Of a stretch of DNA of 64,000 bases, positions 1 to 11,260 are shown in pieces. Position numbers and translations under genes: made by a program. This stretch comes from Typhlomys cinereus (lineage: Eukaryota > Chordata > Mammalia > Rodentia > Platacanthomyidae). The DNA is taken from the NCBI GenBank assembly GCA_023101885.1, contig JALPQD010000232.1, positions 772,618 through 836,617 of the forward strand. Reading direction: 5' to 3'. The notes under the pieces are model-generated. The model was not told the origin of the DNA. It saw only the letters and a program-made list of their open reading frames with translations, and did no database searches. The first letter of the stretch is position 1; each line of letters opens with the position of its first letter.

Positions 1-94
1 TGGAAAGAAGAAAGCAAGAATAAGAAATGAGGAAAGGTTGTCATCTCAAAACCTGCCTTCCTGCAAGGCTCTGTCTCCCACTTTCCACAACCAC

Positions 95-290
95 TTCATT
101 ACTCTGTCTCACAAGCAGAAGGTCCCGAGTTCGGATCCCAGGTCCCACATAAAAACATCAAGTGGAAACAGCAGGGACTTACATGTCAGGCCCTAGTGAA
201 TGGAGCCTGAGAAATCCCAGAGCTAAACAAGGAGATAGAAGCAATCCAGGATGATTCCTGAAGTCACCCTTGGTCCTCCACAGGGACAAA

Positions 291-293
<3 letters not shown>
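95..293 (+). mobile_element. Old B2-like SINE, sense
   Basis: The segment contains a B-box-like core (gagttcggatccca near 127-141) preceded by caagcagaaggtcc. This matches the tRNA-like part of the young SINE copies elsewhere in the window (for example 38461-38748). The first half of the head is poorly preserved, and the body (cagggac, gaatggagcctg, gaaatcccagag) is diverged. It runs directly into a CT/CA microsatellite, which occupies the place of the CA-rich SINE tail. The 5' boundary is approximate. Confidence 0.6.
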
Positions 294-358
<65 letters not shown>

Positions 359-363
359 CACAC
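294..363. repeat. (TC)n(AC)n microsatellite
   Basis: About 25 TC units run straight into about 10 AC units with no interruption. It sits at the 3' end of the preceding SINE and probably grew from its CA-rich tail. Confidence 0.95.
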
Positions 364-379
364 AATTGATTAATTAATT

Positions 380-800
380 AATGACAAAATTACTTAAGGG
401 GGAACAAGTATTTTGTTCTGACTCATGGTTCCAGTTGCTAGTTAGGCTTGGCTTCTACCAGAAGTGAAAGAAGGTCATGCATGGCTCAAAAACATGAATG
501 TCCATTCACTGAGGCTGACACGGCTATAACTGCTACCAAGTGTCAAATCTGTGAGCAGCAAACACTGGTGAAAAAAGCTGAGAGAACTGGTCAGGAGATA
601 TCCACAGGACTACTGAGAGAGGGACAAATCTCACTTGGCAAGCAGCATGTCTGTCCAAGAATGTCAAAGTATACCAATTTGGTGAAATATGGCAATGGAT
701 TCAGGTTTATGATACTCACTTCAGGAGCTGAACATCTTGTCAGTCTCCGTCTGGTGAAAAATGCCTAACTAAGACAGCTTCTCCCAATTTATCCACATTC
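380..800 (-). mobile_element. Degraded LTR-like repeat, antisense (MaLR-like, tentative)
   Basis: The opening (atgacaaaattacttaaggg, then a tttgttctgactcatggttcc stretch) resembles the antisense repeats at 25965-26330 and 39225-39620. Those share 'tgacaaaac..tttaaggg' followed by 'agttccttg'. The likeness fades after about 620, so the right end is a guess. An open frame at 448-768 lies inside and has no recognisable protein character. Confidence 0.35.
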
Positions 801-1064
801 CCAGGAATTAGTTCATCCACTATGAGATGGGCCTTTACCATCATCAGAATTGCTCAGGTTTAACTTAACTATTAATTATTCACTAGTATATTCAGAGATC
901 AAGGTTTCAGTTGTCAACCTGACCTCTGTATTTAACTACTGTGTCTTCAGACACAAGAGCTTAGAGAGAGCATTTCTTATTCAAGCCACAACATTTTGTA
1001 TGTGGTTCCTTACCTATGGTCACCATTGTGGAATACTTTTGCCAGAATTTTTTTGTTTCTGACT

Positions 1065-1470
1065 GTGATGGTGTGTTAGTTACACTTAAGTTGTTGACAT
1101 AAATACATAACCCAAATAATTTAAAGAAAAATGTGATTCATTATTTACTCTCAGAGTTTCAGGCCATTCGTCCCATTTTGTCAGGAGAGCTATACTCACA
1201 TGAGAGTTGATGGAACTGGCTATACAGTATCCACAAGAGCTGAAAGAAGACATTCTTTTCAGCTTGTCAAGCTGTCAAATGCGAGACTAGCTCTTCCTAT
1301 TTTACCCTTTTCTCCAGAGACTTTTCCCACATCAAATTGATCATCTTCCATGGGCTTACTCAGTACTGCTTCAATAAATTAATTCCTTGTAAGTGTATCT
1401 ATGTTTCGGCTCTCAAATATCAAGCTACCTCTCCCAACTAACTACCTGAAAAGTGTAAGCTTTCACTGGT
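1065..1470 (-). mobile_element. Degraded LTR-like repeat, antisense (MaLR-like, tentative)
   Basis: The order of short matches (gtgttagttac, cagagtttcaggcc, tgatggaactggctatacagtatcc, gtcaagctgtcaaatgcgagactag) resembles the antisense orientation of rodent MaLR LTRs. It is similar in style to the better copies at 1677-2145 and 26885-27215. The divergence is high and the boundaries are approximate. Confidence 0.35.
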
Positions 1471-1676
1471 TCCCTTATTAATAAAAATATCTTAAAGGAA
1501 ATTTTATCTCCAAAAAACCAGAGAGCTAAACACCTTGCAATATGGTAATAAACTAGTGGTTAGAGAATAAGAAAGATACAGTTGAGCATGGTCAGAGGGG
1601 ATGAAATCCATCTTCTGGTTGTGTAGTCAAGGGAATATCATGTCATGGATTTAAATCCCACATATCTGTGTGTAAC

Positions 1677-2145
1677 AGTTAGGCTTGTGTGTTGCTGTGA
1701 GAGAGTACCCAAAGTCAAGCAACTTCAGGGAGAAAGGGAGATTTATTTAGCTTATGGTTCCAGAGGGGAGATATAGTTTTTCATGGTGGAGATTTTATAG
1801 CTGGCCAGCCAAAGCTGAAGTCAAACCAAGTCACTTCATCTTAGATGCTGAGAGCTATCAGACTGCTTGCTGCAAAGGCAGACTTCTCCTGGAGGCAGGG
1901 TGGGAGTAATCCACCTCAAGGCCCATGCCTGCCTTCCTCCAGCAAGGCTCCACCTTCCCAACCACATGAGACTGTGGGGGACACATCTCAAACCATGACC
2001 CTGAGTGAGATCCTCCCATTCAACGAACAACCTAATTTCACCTCTGCTTATTTTACATTTGCACATGGAGAAGACATCTATGATTGGTTAGGCAGTGAAG
2101 TTAAGGAATGGTTGAGTAGAGTGTGCCTCATGGCTAAAGCAAACT
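1677..2145 (-). mobile_element. MaLR-type (ERVL-MaLR) LTR remnant, antisense
   Basis: Read on the + strand it carries the typical antisense MaLR series: gttgctgtgagag, gggagatttatttagctta, ggttccagagggga, ttcctccagcaaggctccacc, then gtgggggacacatctcaaacc. The element 'start' in its own sense is the complement of that last string, close to the familiar ATGGTTTG..TGTCCCC opening of MaLR LTRs. The copy at 26885-27215 matches the same landmarks in the same order. The two long open frames in this region are chance frames inside the LTR. Confidence 0.6.
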
Positions 2146-5100
2146 AGTGATTTCCTAGAAAACACAAGTAGTTTATTATTACTATTGTTAGATTTGTTTT
2201 TTATTGAAAATTTTAAAAAGATTATTAAAGGAAATACCAATGAAAATCTTTAAATGCTCATCATCCTTTTACACTACAAATAATTTGTAGTGCTTTTATG
2301 TAAAGAACATCTCAGAAACTATATTTCTTTAAGCTATTTTGTGAATGTGATGAGGGAGTAAAAAGATATGCAGTAGATTACCCAAAACAATTTTTGTTTA
2401 TCATAATTAAGCAGAGATTAATTATTAAAATAATTATTTAACAATAATAATTTAACATAATAATTATTTTAAAAAGAAAGTAGAATTCATTAATACATAC
2501 CATGTCATTTTCTAAAGGAAGAAGTTGGCATCACTTAGAATATACAACTAAAAAAATGGCCTTAATTGAATGATTACTCTAGTTGAAGAAATTAATATAA
2601 TTTAATTTTATGTTGTTACCTTATTGGGGCTTGTAATAAAGAGTAACTTTGATTAAAATAAAAATGTTACATGATCATTACAAAATTCATATGTTAGTGA
2701 ATCAGTAAATAGAATGCAAATTAAGTGGTCATATATACATATCATAAAATCCTGAAATAAATTAATAAAATAATAGTAAATATATTTCCCAACAAATTAT
2801 AATTGGATATGTAAATATTCCAATTAATTACAGAAGCCACAGGCATTTACTTACTTCATAACTAAGAACTAATTTAAATATGTTCATGCATTATAAACAG
2901 TTGCTTGGTTTCTGCTCAGAGTAATTAGGCAACCATGAAATTAAAGGGAACAAATTGATTGCATTTCCCATCATGTCATAATTTTTTTATGGTTTAAACA
3001 GGTGGAATACAGATAATAAAGTCCTACACATTTCTCTTTAATTTGGTATGATTTAGTAAATCATATTTTTATTTGTAGCTAAACATACATGTCCAATTTC
3101 ATACACATTCTTAATATTTTAACTGAAATACAATATTTAAAATAGGTGGATTTCTGTATTACCTCTAGATTTCTGATAATTATATCATTTTTAAAGGATG
3201 AACAAAGCGTATTATCTGTTTGTCTGACACTCTCACCTCATTTGAGTGTTTGTCAGTTCTGACCTTTTCAAGGCGACTTCTCATAACCAAGAGATTCTAT
3301 GCAGTAACCATGAATCTCCCCTCCCACACAGCACTGAGGGGCATCCTTCCTCACTGAGTTCGTCCTGTAGCATTTATCTTCATTAAATGCACCAAGTAAA
3401 TTATAGGTGTTTACTATCTGTTTTCCTCTGTGGTAAATGAATACTGGTATTGCAAAGAGGCTGATTTTCACATTATTTAGTACCATTTATTTAAGAAATA
3501 GATGTATCTGGCAATCATGCTTCATATTTTTTCATTTGTTGTGTTAAGGAAATTTAATGTGAACCTTATTCAAAGCACTACTTTAAGTATACAGGATATT
3601 TTCTCTCTTCGGGTAAATTACTGCTTAGTAATCTCACAATGTGCCAGTCAATCCTGCTCAAATTGAGGACAAAAATAAATCCTGAAGGTCATTTTCCATG
3701 AAACCCATTTAAACTGGGATCTATTTAAAAAATCTGAAGTTTGATATTTCTGTAAGGCATATGCAAATATTGAATGCTTAGAGCAGGCAGTCACAAATTC
3801 TGGTATCTCAATTGAAGGATACCTATCAATATTAGAAACAGCACACCAGGAAGTCTGGCTGCTAATCAGGTGCTTTCCAAGATATACTCAGATTGCTGGT
3901 GACATGCATGATGATCTTGAAAAATCAAGCAATACTTTTCTCTGTATTTTTTCATCAATTCAGAGGCAAAATCTATTCCCATAGAAAATAATATGCTCTA
4001 AAATAAGGTATGTTTAGTTATATGGAATTGATACAAGAAATTTCATCAGATGTGTAGAGCAGAATAAGTTCATGTGTGGAGTATGTGTTGTGGGAGGATA
4101 TATGTGAACAGAGTTCATTAAGACTTCAAACAGAATCTGCCCTTTCTTATATAGTTTCACCTTTAATAGATAAAAAGTATCAATTTCATGCAAGAAGCTC
4201 TCTGTCTTTTTCTTTTCTTTGGATTATGAGGATTACACATAATATGAGCAACAGAGGGAAGTAGAGTTGTTGATTTTACATTTGTAAGTGGTGGCAAATG
4301 CAACATATTCCACAAACTATGATAAGAAACTCAAGAATTCCAGACCAGTGCCCATGATTCTGTGTATTTATACATTGTGTGGCTTTCCCTTCTCTGTAGT
4401 TTTATTTTCTAATAACCCATCATGTCTTTCTAATTGTAAGCAACATCTCATATATTTAACTTCAGGAGCTCTAAAGAAGTTATAGAATGACATTCTGTAT
4501 TAGGTGGAAGTTAAAAGCATGCTCCCTTTGGTAAGTGAGAAAGCTGCCACAGTCAGTAATATTAGAAACGTTCCCTATTACCAGGAGAAGTACAATTTTT
4601 TTTGTTGGTCCTAAAAATAAAATCCTTTGTTTTAAAGAAAGATCTTTTCATTGTTGATCAAAACTCCCGAGTCCAAGCTACTAACAACTGTCCAATTCCA
4701 AAATGTCTTTCATTTATCTGTGATGAAGGTTTAGGGACAGTTTCTGAATGTGGAGTCTACTGTTGAACCGGCCAGTTTTAAAAAGCAGAAAAAGAAGTTT
4801 AAGGTGATTTAGTGCAAGAGAAAAATAGGTGGATATCCTATACATTTCAAGAATTACTCCCACTCTTGATATCTGACTCACTCCCTTCATTTTTCATTAC
4901 CTACTTTGGAGGGGAAAAAATCAAATCAACCTAGCACAAAGAGATACCCACAAGTCTACATTCTTGTGAGAATTGCAAGTCATCTGACATGATTGTATCT
5001 GAATTTTATCCAATTCTGGCTGCAATCATTTCATCTCAGCTTGGTTCTTCTCTCTTCAGAACAATACGGAATGCTAAGATGGATGTAACTAGCAGTTTCA

Positions 5101-5667
5101 CTGGCAAAGGAAGGAAATACCTGCTCTAGAGTTAAAGAGGGTAAGTTGGTATTCAAGTCCTATAATGGCTCCCTGCTTCTCTGGGAATCCTGGATATGGC
5201 AGGCCCATTTTCCTTGAGAGTCACTTAGAATTTCTCTGTGACCTTCAGGAATTGCTCTTTATTCAGCCACCTGGAACTCTTTAATGCAGCTGCCTTCGAC
5301 CCTCTGACCTACAGTTGACTCTGAAGTTTCACCTTTTGGTCTCTGCCAATCTGGATCTCATTTTCTCTTCTGCAGTCACCAATGTTAGCACATTGTGCTG
5401 AGAGAGGGGAGAAGGGCAATTCTACCAGTGCTATGCCTCATTAATTAACTAAAGTGGAGAAATCATCCTGGTACTACTCCTCTTAAAAATACATGAAACC
5501 AGTTGCAGCAGGTTTGGGTCAGTTCTGAATAATAGCCAAAGCTCTCAACACTCTCAAGCCTCTTCTGATGGAAATTTGTTTTACCCATGGCACATACAAG
5601 AATTAAAGTGGTTAGAAAGTAGCAAGGTTGCTCTCTTAATGGAAATTCTTTTTGTCTATGTTTTATT
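2146..5667. other. Anonymous AT-rich intergenic DNA
   Basis: No gene, full repeat or RNA gene is visible. It is strongly A/T-rich, especially 2150-3150. At 2427-2470 two 11-bp inverted copies of aaaataattat flank a 22-bp AT-only spacer, which is unremarkable in such composition. The short open frames at 3268, 4076 and 4288 have no domain, codon or neighbour support. Confidence 0.6.
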
Positions 5668-5757
5668 TCATTTTGGTAGTGTTGGAGAGTGATGCAAGCA
5701 TAGTCTTTTACAAAGTACGCAAGTTTTGTTGCTGAACTACATCCTCAGCCCCGACAC
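5668..5757 (-). mobile_element. ID-like (tRNA-derived) SINE remnant, antisense
   Basis: The right end, gctgaactacatcctcagcccc, is a close match to the complement of the ID-type head (ggggctggggatgtagctcag). It is preceded by a diverged remainder (gcatagtcttttacaaagtacgcaag) in the expected place of the second half of the tRNA-like unit. No clear target duplication is seen. Confidence 0.55.
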
Positions 5758-7556
5758 ATGGAATATTATTTATAATGTAGTTACTATGCCATTTATTAGA
5801 AAATAGTCAAGTATTTATGGATGAAATCCTACACCTTGCATGGAATATATAAATAACATTATGTGCATTCATGTGTGTATGTGTATGTGCGTGTGTGCGT
5901 GTGTATGTGTGTGGTATATTTATCTGTAGTATGTGTGTGCTATCCTAAAAACAATATATATTTGTTATGGTTTGCATTTTAAATAATCAATTCATGAGTG
6001 TCCTTTAAATTGAAAAATGAGAAAAAAGAAAGCAAAAGGAAAAATCAAACCATTTCTGGTTTTGTTTTAAGTTCAAACTGGCTATTAACCTGCCTCCAGT
6101 GTTTTCTGGGCAAACATAAATAGTGCAACCCTGGGATCATGGATCAGAACCTTGACTTCTGTGAGATTCACAACACAACATCTAGTCCCCTTTGAAAGCA
6201 TTCGTGAGATGCTATTGCCTTTGAAAGCTGCTTTCTGCACCCACCTTCGCTCCTGGGCAGGTCAGATCTGCCGACACGTGCCATGTCCTTGTGCAGACTG
6301 ATGCTTTCCCATCTGTTTCATTTGTGTGGTGCAGTTTCAAGAGCATTCTGCTACTGTGATTGTGTTTTAATTCTAGAATATCCTTGGGAAATAAATGTTA
6401 ATTGTTCAACCAATGATTTTTATCTTGATGAAGTATCAAACACAAATAAACAATGCCTGTGCTGGAATACCTATGTTCTAAATGATACATATATATTATA
6501 AAATACATAAAAAATGGCACATGAGAAGTGATACATATATATATATTTAGAGAGATAAAAAGATAGATATAGATATGAAATATCATGTAGTTTTTTATTG
6601 ACCTTATCTGTAGAGGATTCAGAAATGCATAAACATAAATAATCAAGCGTATGGCACCATACACATATAAAACACACACACACACTAATGCATGCATATG
6701 TGTATAAAGAAATTCATAAAAGTGTGATACATATGGGGAAGTGATATTTCTATTCTTCTTTACAATATTGGAAAATCACAGATATCTTACTTATATTACT
6801 CAGAATACATGTAAGAGGATACATGAAAGCACACAAAAATTACATGATCTAAAGAAGAACAGTTCTATTATTTGAGAAAATATAGATGATATTGTTATAA
6901 ATTCAGTTGCAACATATATAAAGAAGGAGAAATTTTCTTAAATTTGCCTAGTTTAAGTTTATATAGCCACTAGTTAATGAGCAAAGAAAAATCTGTGAAA
7001 GCATATTATGCTCATGGGTGATTGGTAGATATTTAAAGTTTTAATTTGTGTGCTCTGATAAAGATTTTTATTATATCAAAGCTATATGTTAAGCATTGCT
7101 AGAGAACCAAAGAATGTTTTCTTTACACATTTAATTTTTTTCTGCTCAGTATTTCTGTATATCTTCTAGAATTAAGAAACAAAAGTGAATGCATTATTAC
7201 TATCAGTGTTTACTCCATAGGAGTTGTATAAATGTATATGTACTCTATGTGTATGTGTGTATTCATGCATACACATAAACTAATGCAGTCATTTACACAA
7301 AGGAAAAATTAGAAGAGCAAGAGAAAGAGAGAGAAAGAAAGAGAAAGAAAGAGATTAGTTCTTCGATTGCTAAAGCAGTCTCCCTATTTTTTGAAAAGAA
7401 CTTATTAATTAGGACTTGATGACTTTAACATTTAGCATCAGTTATGGAACATCTCTGGCACAAATAGAAGTTCATTGCAAAGTATATAATTAATGGTTAA
7501 TTTTCTAGATCATCATTAATTATCAGTTTCAATAACATTCAAAAAGGGAAAAAGAG
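5758..7556. other. Anonymous AT-rich DNA with simple repeats
   Basis: Holds a TG-rich stretch at about 5868-5940, an interrupted TA/GATA-like stretch at 6525-6570 and a GA-rich stretch at 7320-7355. The open frames on both strands at 6283-6697 derive from AT-rich DNA and overlap each other. I see no gene. Confidence 0.6.
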
Positions 7557-7790
7557 GACTGGAGAGATCTCTCAGGGGTTAAGACACTGTCTCCTCCCAA
7601 AAAAAAAGAACCTGAGTTCAAATCCCTGGTACCACATAAAAATGCCAGTGGGAAATGGCAGGGACCTATTCTTCTGGTTCTGGAAGACAGAGCCTGGAAA
7701 GCCCCAGACTGAAGCAAAAAGGAGGTAGAGTAATTCAGGATGAGTTTGTTAGTCACACTTGACCCTTACAGGTCACACTCATGCACCCTA
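7557..7790 (+). mobile_element. Older B2-like SINE, sense
   Basis: The head ggactggagagatctctcaggggttaag and the B-box-like stretch cctgagttcaaatccctggtaccac show a tRNA-derived SINE. The body still aligns in order with the young copies (cttctggttctgg, gagcctg). It ends with (aaac)n/(aaat)n at about 7790-7865. The two boxes needed for RNA polymerase III are recognisable, but divergence suggests an inactive copy. Confidence 0.7.
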
Positions 7791-8984
7791 AATAAACAAA
7801 CAAACAAACAAATAAATATAAATAGATAAATAAATACATACATATAAATAGATACATAAATAAGAAAACCTAAAAGCTAGAAGAGTTCCACCTTGAAGAT
7901 ATGAGAACATGGCTGCAGCTTTTTGCTGCCTACATTCAGCTGTATGAAAACTTGTCTTAATCTAGTTTGCTTTGGCTGCTATGGCTGGAGAAGTCCCTTC
8001 AGGAGGAATCAAAGCTGAAAATGGTGTAGTGTTGGCAACTGAGAAGAAGTAGAAGTCCATTCTGTATGATGAGTGAAGTATATAGAAAGTTGAGCCAATC
8101 ACCTAACACATAAGCTTGGTGTACAGTGACATGGGTCCAGATTACAGAATGCTTGTACACAGAACTGAAAAGTTTTCCCCAGAAGTACTACCTTGTTTAC
8201 CAAGAACTCATTCTCACAGCTCAGCTGTTGCTGAGTCATTTCTATGATTCAATAATAACCCCAATCTTGTGATGTTTGTATATATACAATATATATTGGG
8301 AGTTTCTTTGTTTATGTGTGGTTTAAATGAGGGAAGACCATATTTATTTTTGTCAACTCCACCTGGAGCTTACTTTGCCTGGAAGGCCACAGCAATGGGG
8401 AAGAACTCTATGAATGGAATAGTTTTTTTTGGAGAAAAGGTATAATGAAGATCTGGAACTTAAAGATACCATTCACAAAGCCATCTTAATTTTAAAGGAA
8501 AACTCTGAAGGACAGATGTCAGAAGATAACATATAAGTCACAATCTGCAATGAAGTATTAATAATCACTTTGCTGCCATAGCATGATTACCAAGGAAATG
8601 AACAGTCGGAGTTTTAGATAATCTCTCTCTTTACACATGTTTAAAGTATGTTTTGTTTTAGTAGACTTTTGTTAAATTTATTTATACATGGTTTAATGGA
8701 CTGATTTTTTTTAAATGACACAAATCATAACAAACTTAAAAAATATAAAAAGCTAAAAAATCATTAAAATATTGTTCTACAAATACTGATTTAGCAAAAG
8801 TGCAGAGTTTGATGACTTTTCTTTAGCCCGTGCTGGAAAGAAAGAATATATTCACTTGCACTACAATAATCCCTTGAGGTATACTTTACAATACATATTG
8901 ACAAAAAATAACTTTGCAATGACTAGCAGTTCCCATTCTGAGAATTCATCCATCAGACATTCAGGGCACATGTGCAAGAGAGAA
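7791..8984. other. A/T-rich tail then anonymous DNA
   Basis: The (aaac/aaat/gata) tail of the preceding SINE continues to about 7865. Beyond it no coding or repeat family is recognised. Two AT-rich tracts lie at 8270-8300 and 8690-8780. Confidence 0.55.
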
Positions 8985-9240
8985 AAGCTTGAGGTTCCTT
9001 GCTGAAACATTGTTTGTAAAAATAAAGAATTGGAAACAACCAAAATGTCCATCGGCAGAATACTGATTAAATACCCTACTGCAAGGAGATCAATATTAAC
9101 TAATATTGGCAGCCCTAAAGAAAGAAAAAGAGGATTTCACTCACTTGAGGGGAAAGTGAGAAATTAAAAGTAGAAGGCACAGAAAATTACATGTCATGTG
9201 TGTTCATTTGTACACAGAGATGATAAATAAAAATATATAT
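8985..9240 (+). mobile_element. Ancient L1/HAL1-type 3' fragment, sense (tentative)
   Basis: The run gtaaaaataaagaattggaaacaaccaaaatgtccatc at 9015-9052 matches the familiar L1/HAL1 ORF2 C-terminal text ('..ialfyi(a)knWkqpkcps..'), followed by diverged sequence. This words-in-order match is good for about 50 bp and weak beyond, so the ends are approximate. Confidence 0.45.
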
Positions 9241-10439
9241 TTTCATTAAGGCAATCTTCACAAGAAAAACCATTTTGGGAGTATATAGTGGTGGCTGAAA
9301 AGTGACACAGAAGGAGAAGTAATATTTCCACTCTAAAATATTACAACATTATGTACACATTATTTAGAACACACACATACACACACGTATGCACACACAT
9401 GCCACAAGCACACAAATTTTCTTGAGAATAAAGAGAAAACTTTTCAGAAAATTTATTTTACTAATTTCTTTATTTGAACAAAAAGTTATGTTCCACATTA
9501 TGATCTATGTTAATTTCAAATCCTTAGATCTTCATTATATCACTAACTTCATAATTCTATCAAAATTCATTAATTGTATATCTTAAAGTCATTCTGGCTA
9601 TAAAGCTTCAAATATACAAGGATAAATTCAAATAAAGTATCTTTGTATGGAACTTTAAGAACCAAAAAACCATAAAAATAATACAATTATGTTATAATTA
9701 GAAAATGTTTAGGAAACAATTTATCTAGAATGAAAGGTACCATTATGGATGAAAACCTTTTTATCTACATGAGGACCTTTCTCAAGAGTTCTTAGTGAGT
9801 CTGACTTTGAACAATATTTATCAATTTTTGAAAAATGATATGTTTACAATAAACTATTCTCAAAAATAATTATCTACTCTTGCATTGAATCTATTCTTTC
9901 CTGATTGGTAAGACATGGGTCTCTTTCATTTACGGGACACTCCCATTCCCTATCCCCTTATAAATGCTGTTAGCCTAAACTCATCTTTGACAACAGGAAA
10001 TTCACTGAATTTTTAGACTCAGGATATGCATAGCAAGTTGTAAGACACTCAAAATGTGTGTAAAGTCATTTTTATTTAATAATTTAAAGTGTGTTAATAA
10101 AGTTACTGACAAAGGTATTATAACTGAGATTAGTATTCTCCATCACTGACTCAACCACCCACAGTTCATTCTATCAGGAGCATACAGATCATGGTGATTT
10201 TCAGTTCCATAGTAAATGATTCTTCAGCCTGTATGGTAAAATAAAGTATAGAAAATACATGGAGATCACATTTTTAGCAAAGGATATGCTCCCCTGAAAA
10301 TACACGGAAGCAGAGGCAGCTGGAGAACAACAAAGGTAAGCCTTCATTTCAGATTTATGAAATAATAGTCTATTTAAATTGGTCAGTCACTTCACTCCAC
10401 TTAATTTCTTTTGTTTTTTTTTTTAATATGAGCTTTTTG
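9241..10439. other. Anonymous AT-rich DNA
   Basis: Includes a short CA-rich stretch at 9370-9410. No gene or clear interspersed repeat is visible. The frame at 9389-9586 has a composition typical of AT-rich noise. Confidence 0.55.
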
Positions 10440-10447
10440 ATGTGTCT

Positions 10448-10522
10448 TTTTTTTAATATTTTTTAAATTTTTTATTATTATTTATTATGTATTCAATTGT
10501 GCGTGTATGTGTGTGCGCGTGT

Positions 10523-10567
<45 letters not shown>

Positions 10568-10745
10568 ACCACGGACGAATTCGGGAACCACCATGGACGC
10601 CTCCGTCTCCTGTTTACTCTGCCCGGGGATTCACAGGCTCCGCCCCCGCTTCCGCCAGGCGTCTATACTTGGGGTCTAGGATCCTAACTCAGGACCTTCC
10701 GGCTGCAAGGCAGAGGCTTAACCCCTGAGCCACCTCTCCAGCCCC
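10448..10745 (-). mobile_element. Young B2-like SINE, antisense
   Basis: On the minus strand the order is head (ggggctggagaggtggctcag), B-box region (gagttaggatcc, one base off the usual gagttcggatcc), body with gaattcgtccgtggttctac, a long (CA)n tract, then cacaattgaataca and an A/T tail. The + strand shows the complement, with (GT)n at about 10510-10563. A short flanking repeat, atgtgtct, is found at 10440-10447 and 10746-10753, fitting a target duplication. The body carries the gagtaaac-containing long form. It is CpG-rich against a CpG-poor background, suggesting recent insertion. Confidence 0.9.
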
Positions 10746-11043
10746 ATGTGTCTACTTATTTTAACTGATCACAAAGCAAGAACATGTGAAAATATGTATC
10801 ATTGAGAATCTTGATTACTAAAGATTTGATTACCAACATAAAGGTTTGATTACCAACATGTTCTGGCACGGTCAGCTGTTTTTATTATTTGTGCATGCAT
10901 CGAGATAGTAAGAACTAGGCATTATTTTAGGCTGAAATAAATGAACAGAAAATAATTCAGCAGCAATAAGTATGACGTTCGCAATCATTTAAAATGAAGA
11001 TGAAACATCCATACATATGTATAATCAACAGAAAATAAATGTG

Positions 11044-11260
11044 GGGCTGGGAAGATGGTTCAGTAGTAAAAGTCCTAGCTTTAATATCATGGAGACCTGA
11101 TTTTGAAACCCCAATAGTCATGTAAAATTTTGGATTTGACTGGGCATGCATTTACCCTCATAATATGGTAAAGCTGAGAGTGACAAATCCCATGAGCTTG
11201 GTGACCAGGTAGTCTAGTCAAAATGATGAGTTTATTTTCATTTCCCAAAGTTAGTGTTAC
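11044..11260 (+). mobile_element. B4-like SINE remnant, sense
   Basis: Begins with ggggctgggaagatggttcag, a tRNA-type SINE head. Diverged middle blocks follow (gggcatgcatttaccctcataatatgg, gtgaccaggtagtctagtcaaaatgatgag). They match the B4-type order 'ctggccagc..tagccaaa..gatgag' seen more fully at 15955-16310. No poly(A) or target duplication is clear. Confidence 0.5.

Noticed and set aside
448..768. 106-codon plus-strand open frame near the left end
   Set aside because: Lies in a degraded LTR-like repeat; no domain, promoter or splice context.
10487..10687. Recurrent frames with a C/V-rich run followed by 'TNSGTTMD', here and at 28537, 38425, 40001, 41121, 48663, 54284
   Set aside because: They are translations of the same SINE and its CA/GT tract in antisense, not a protein family.
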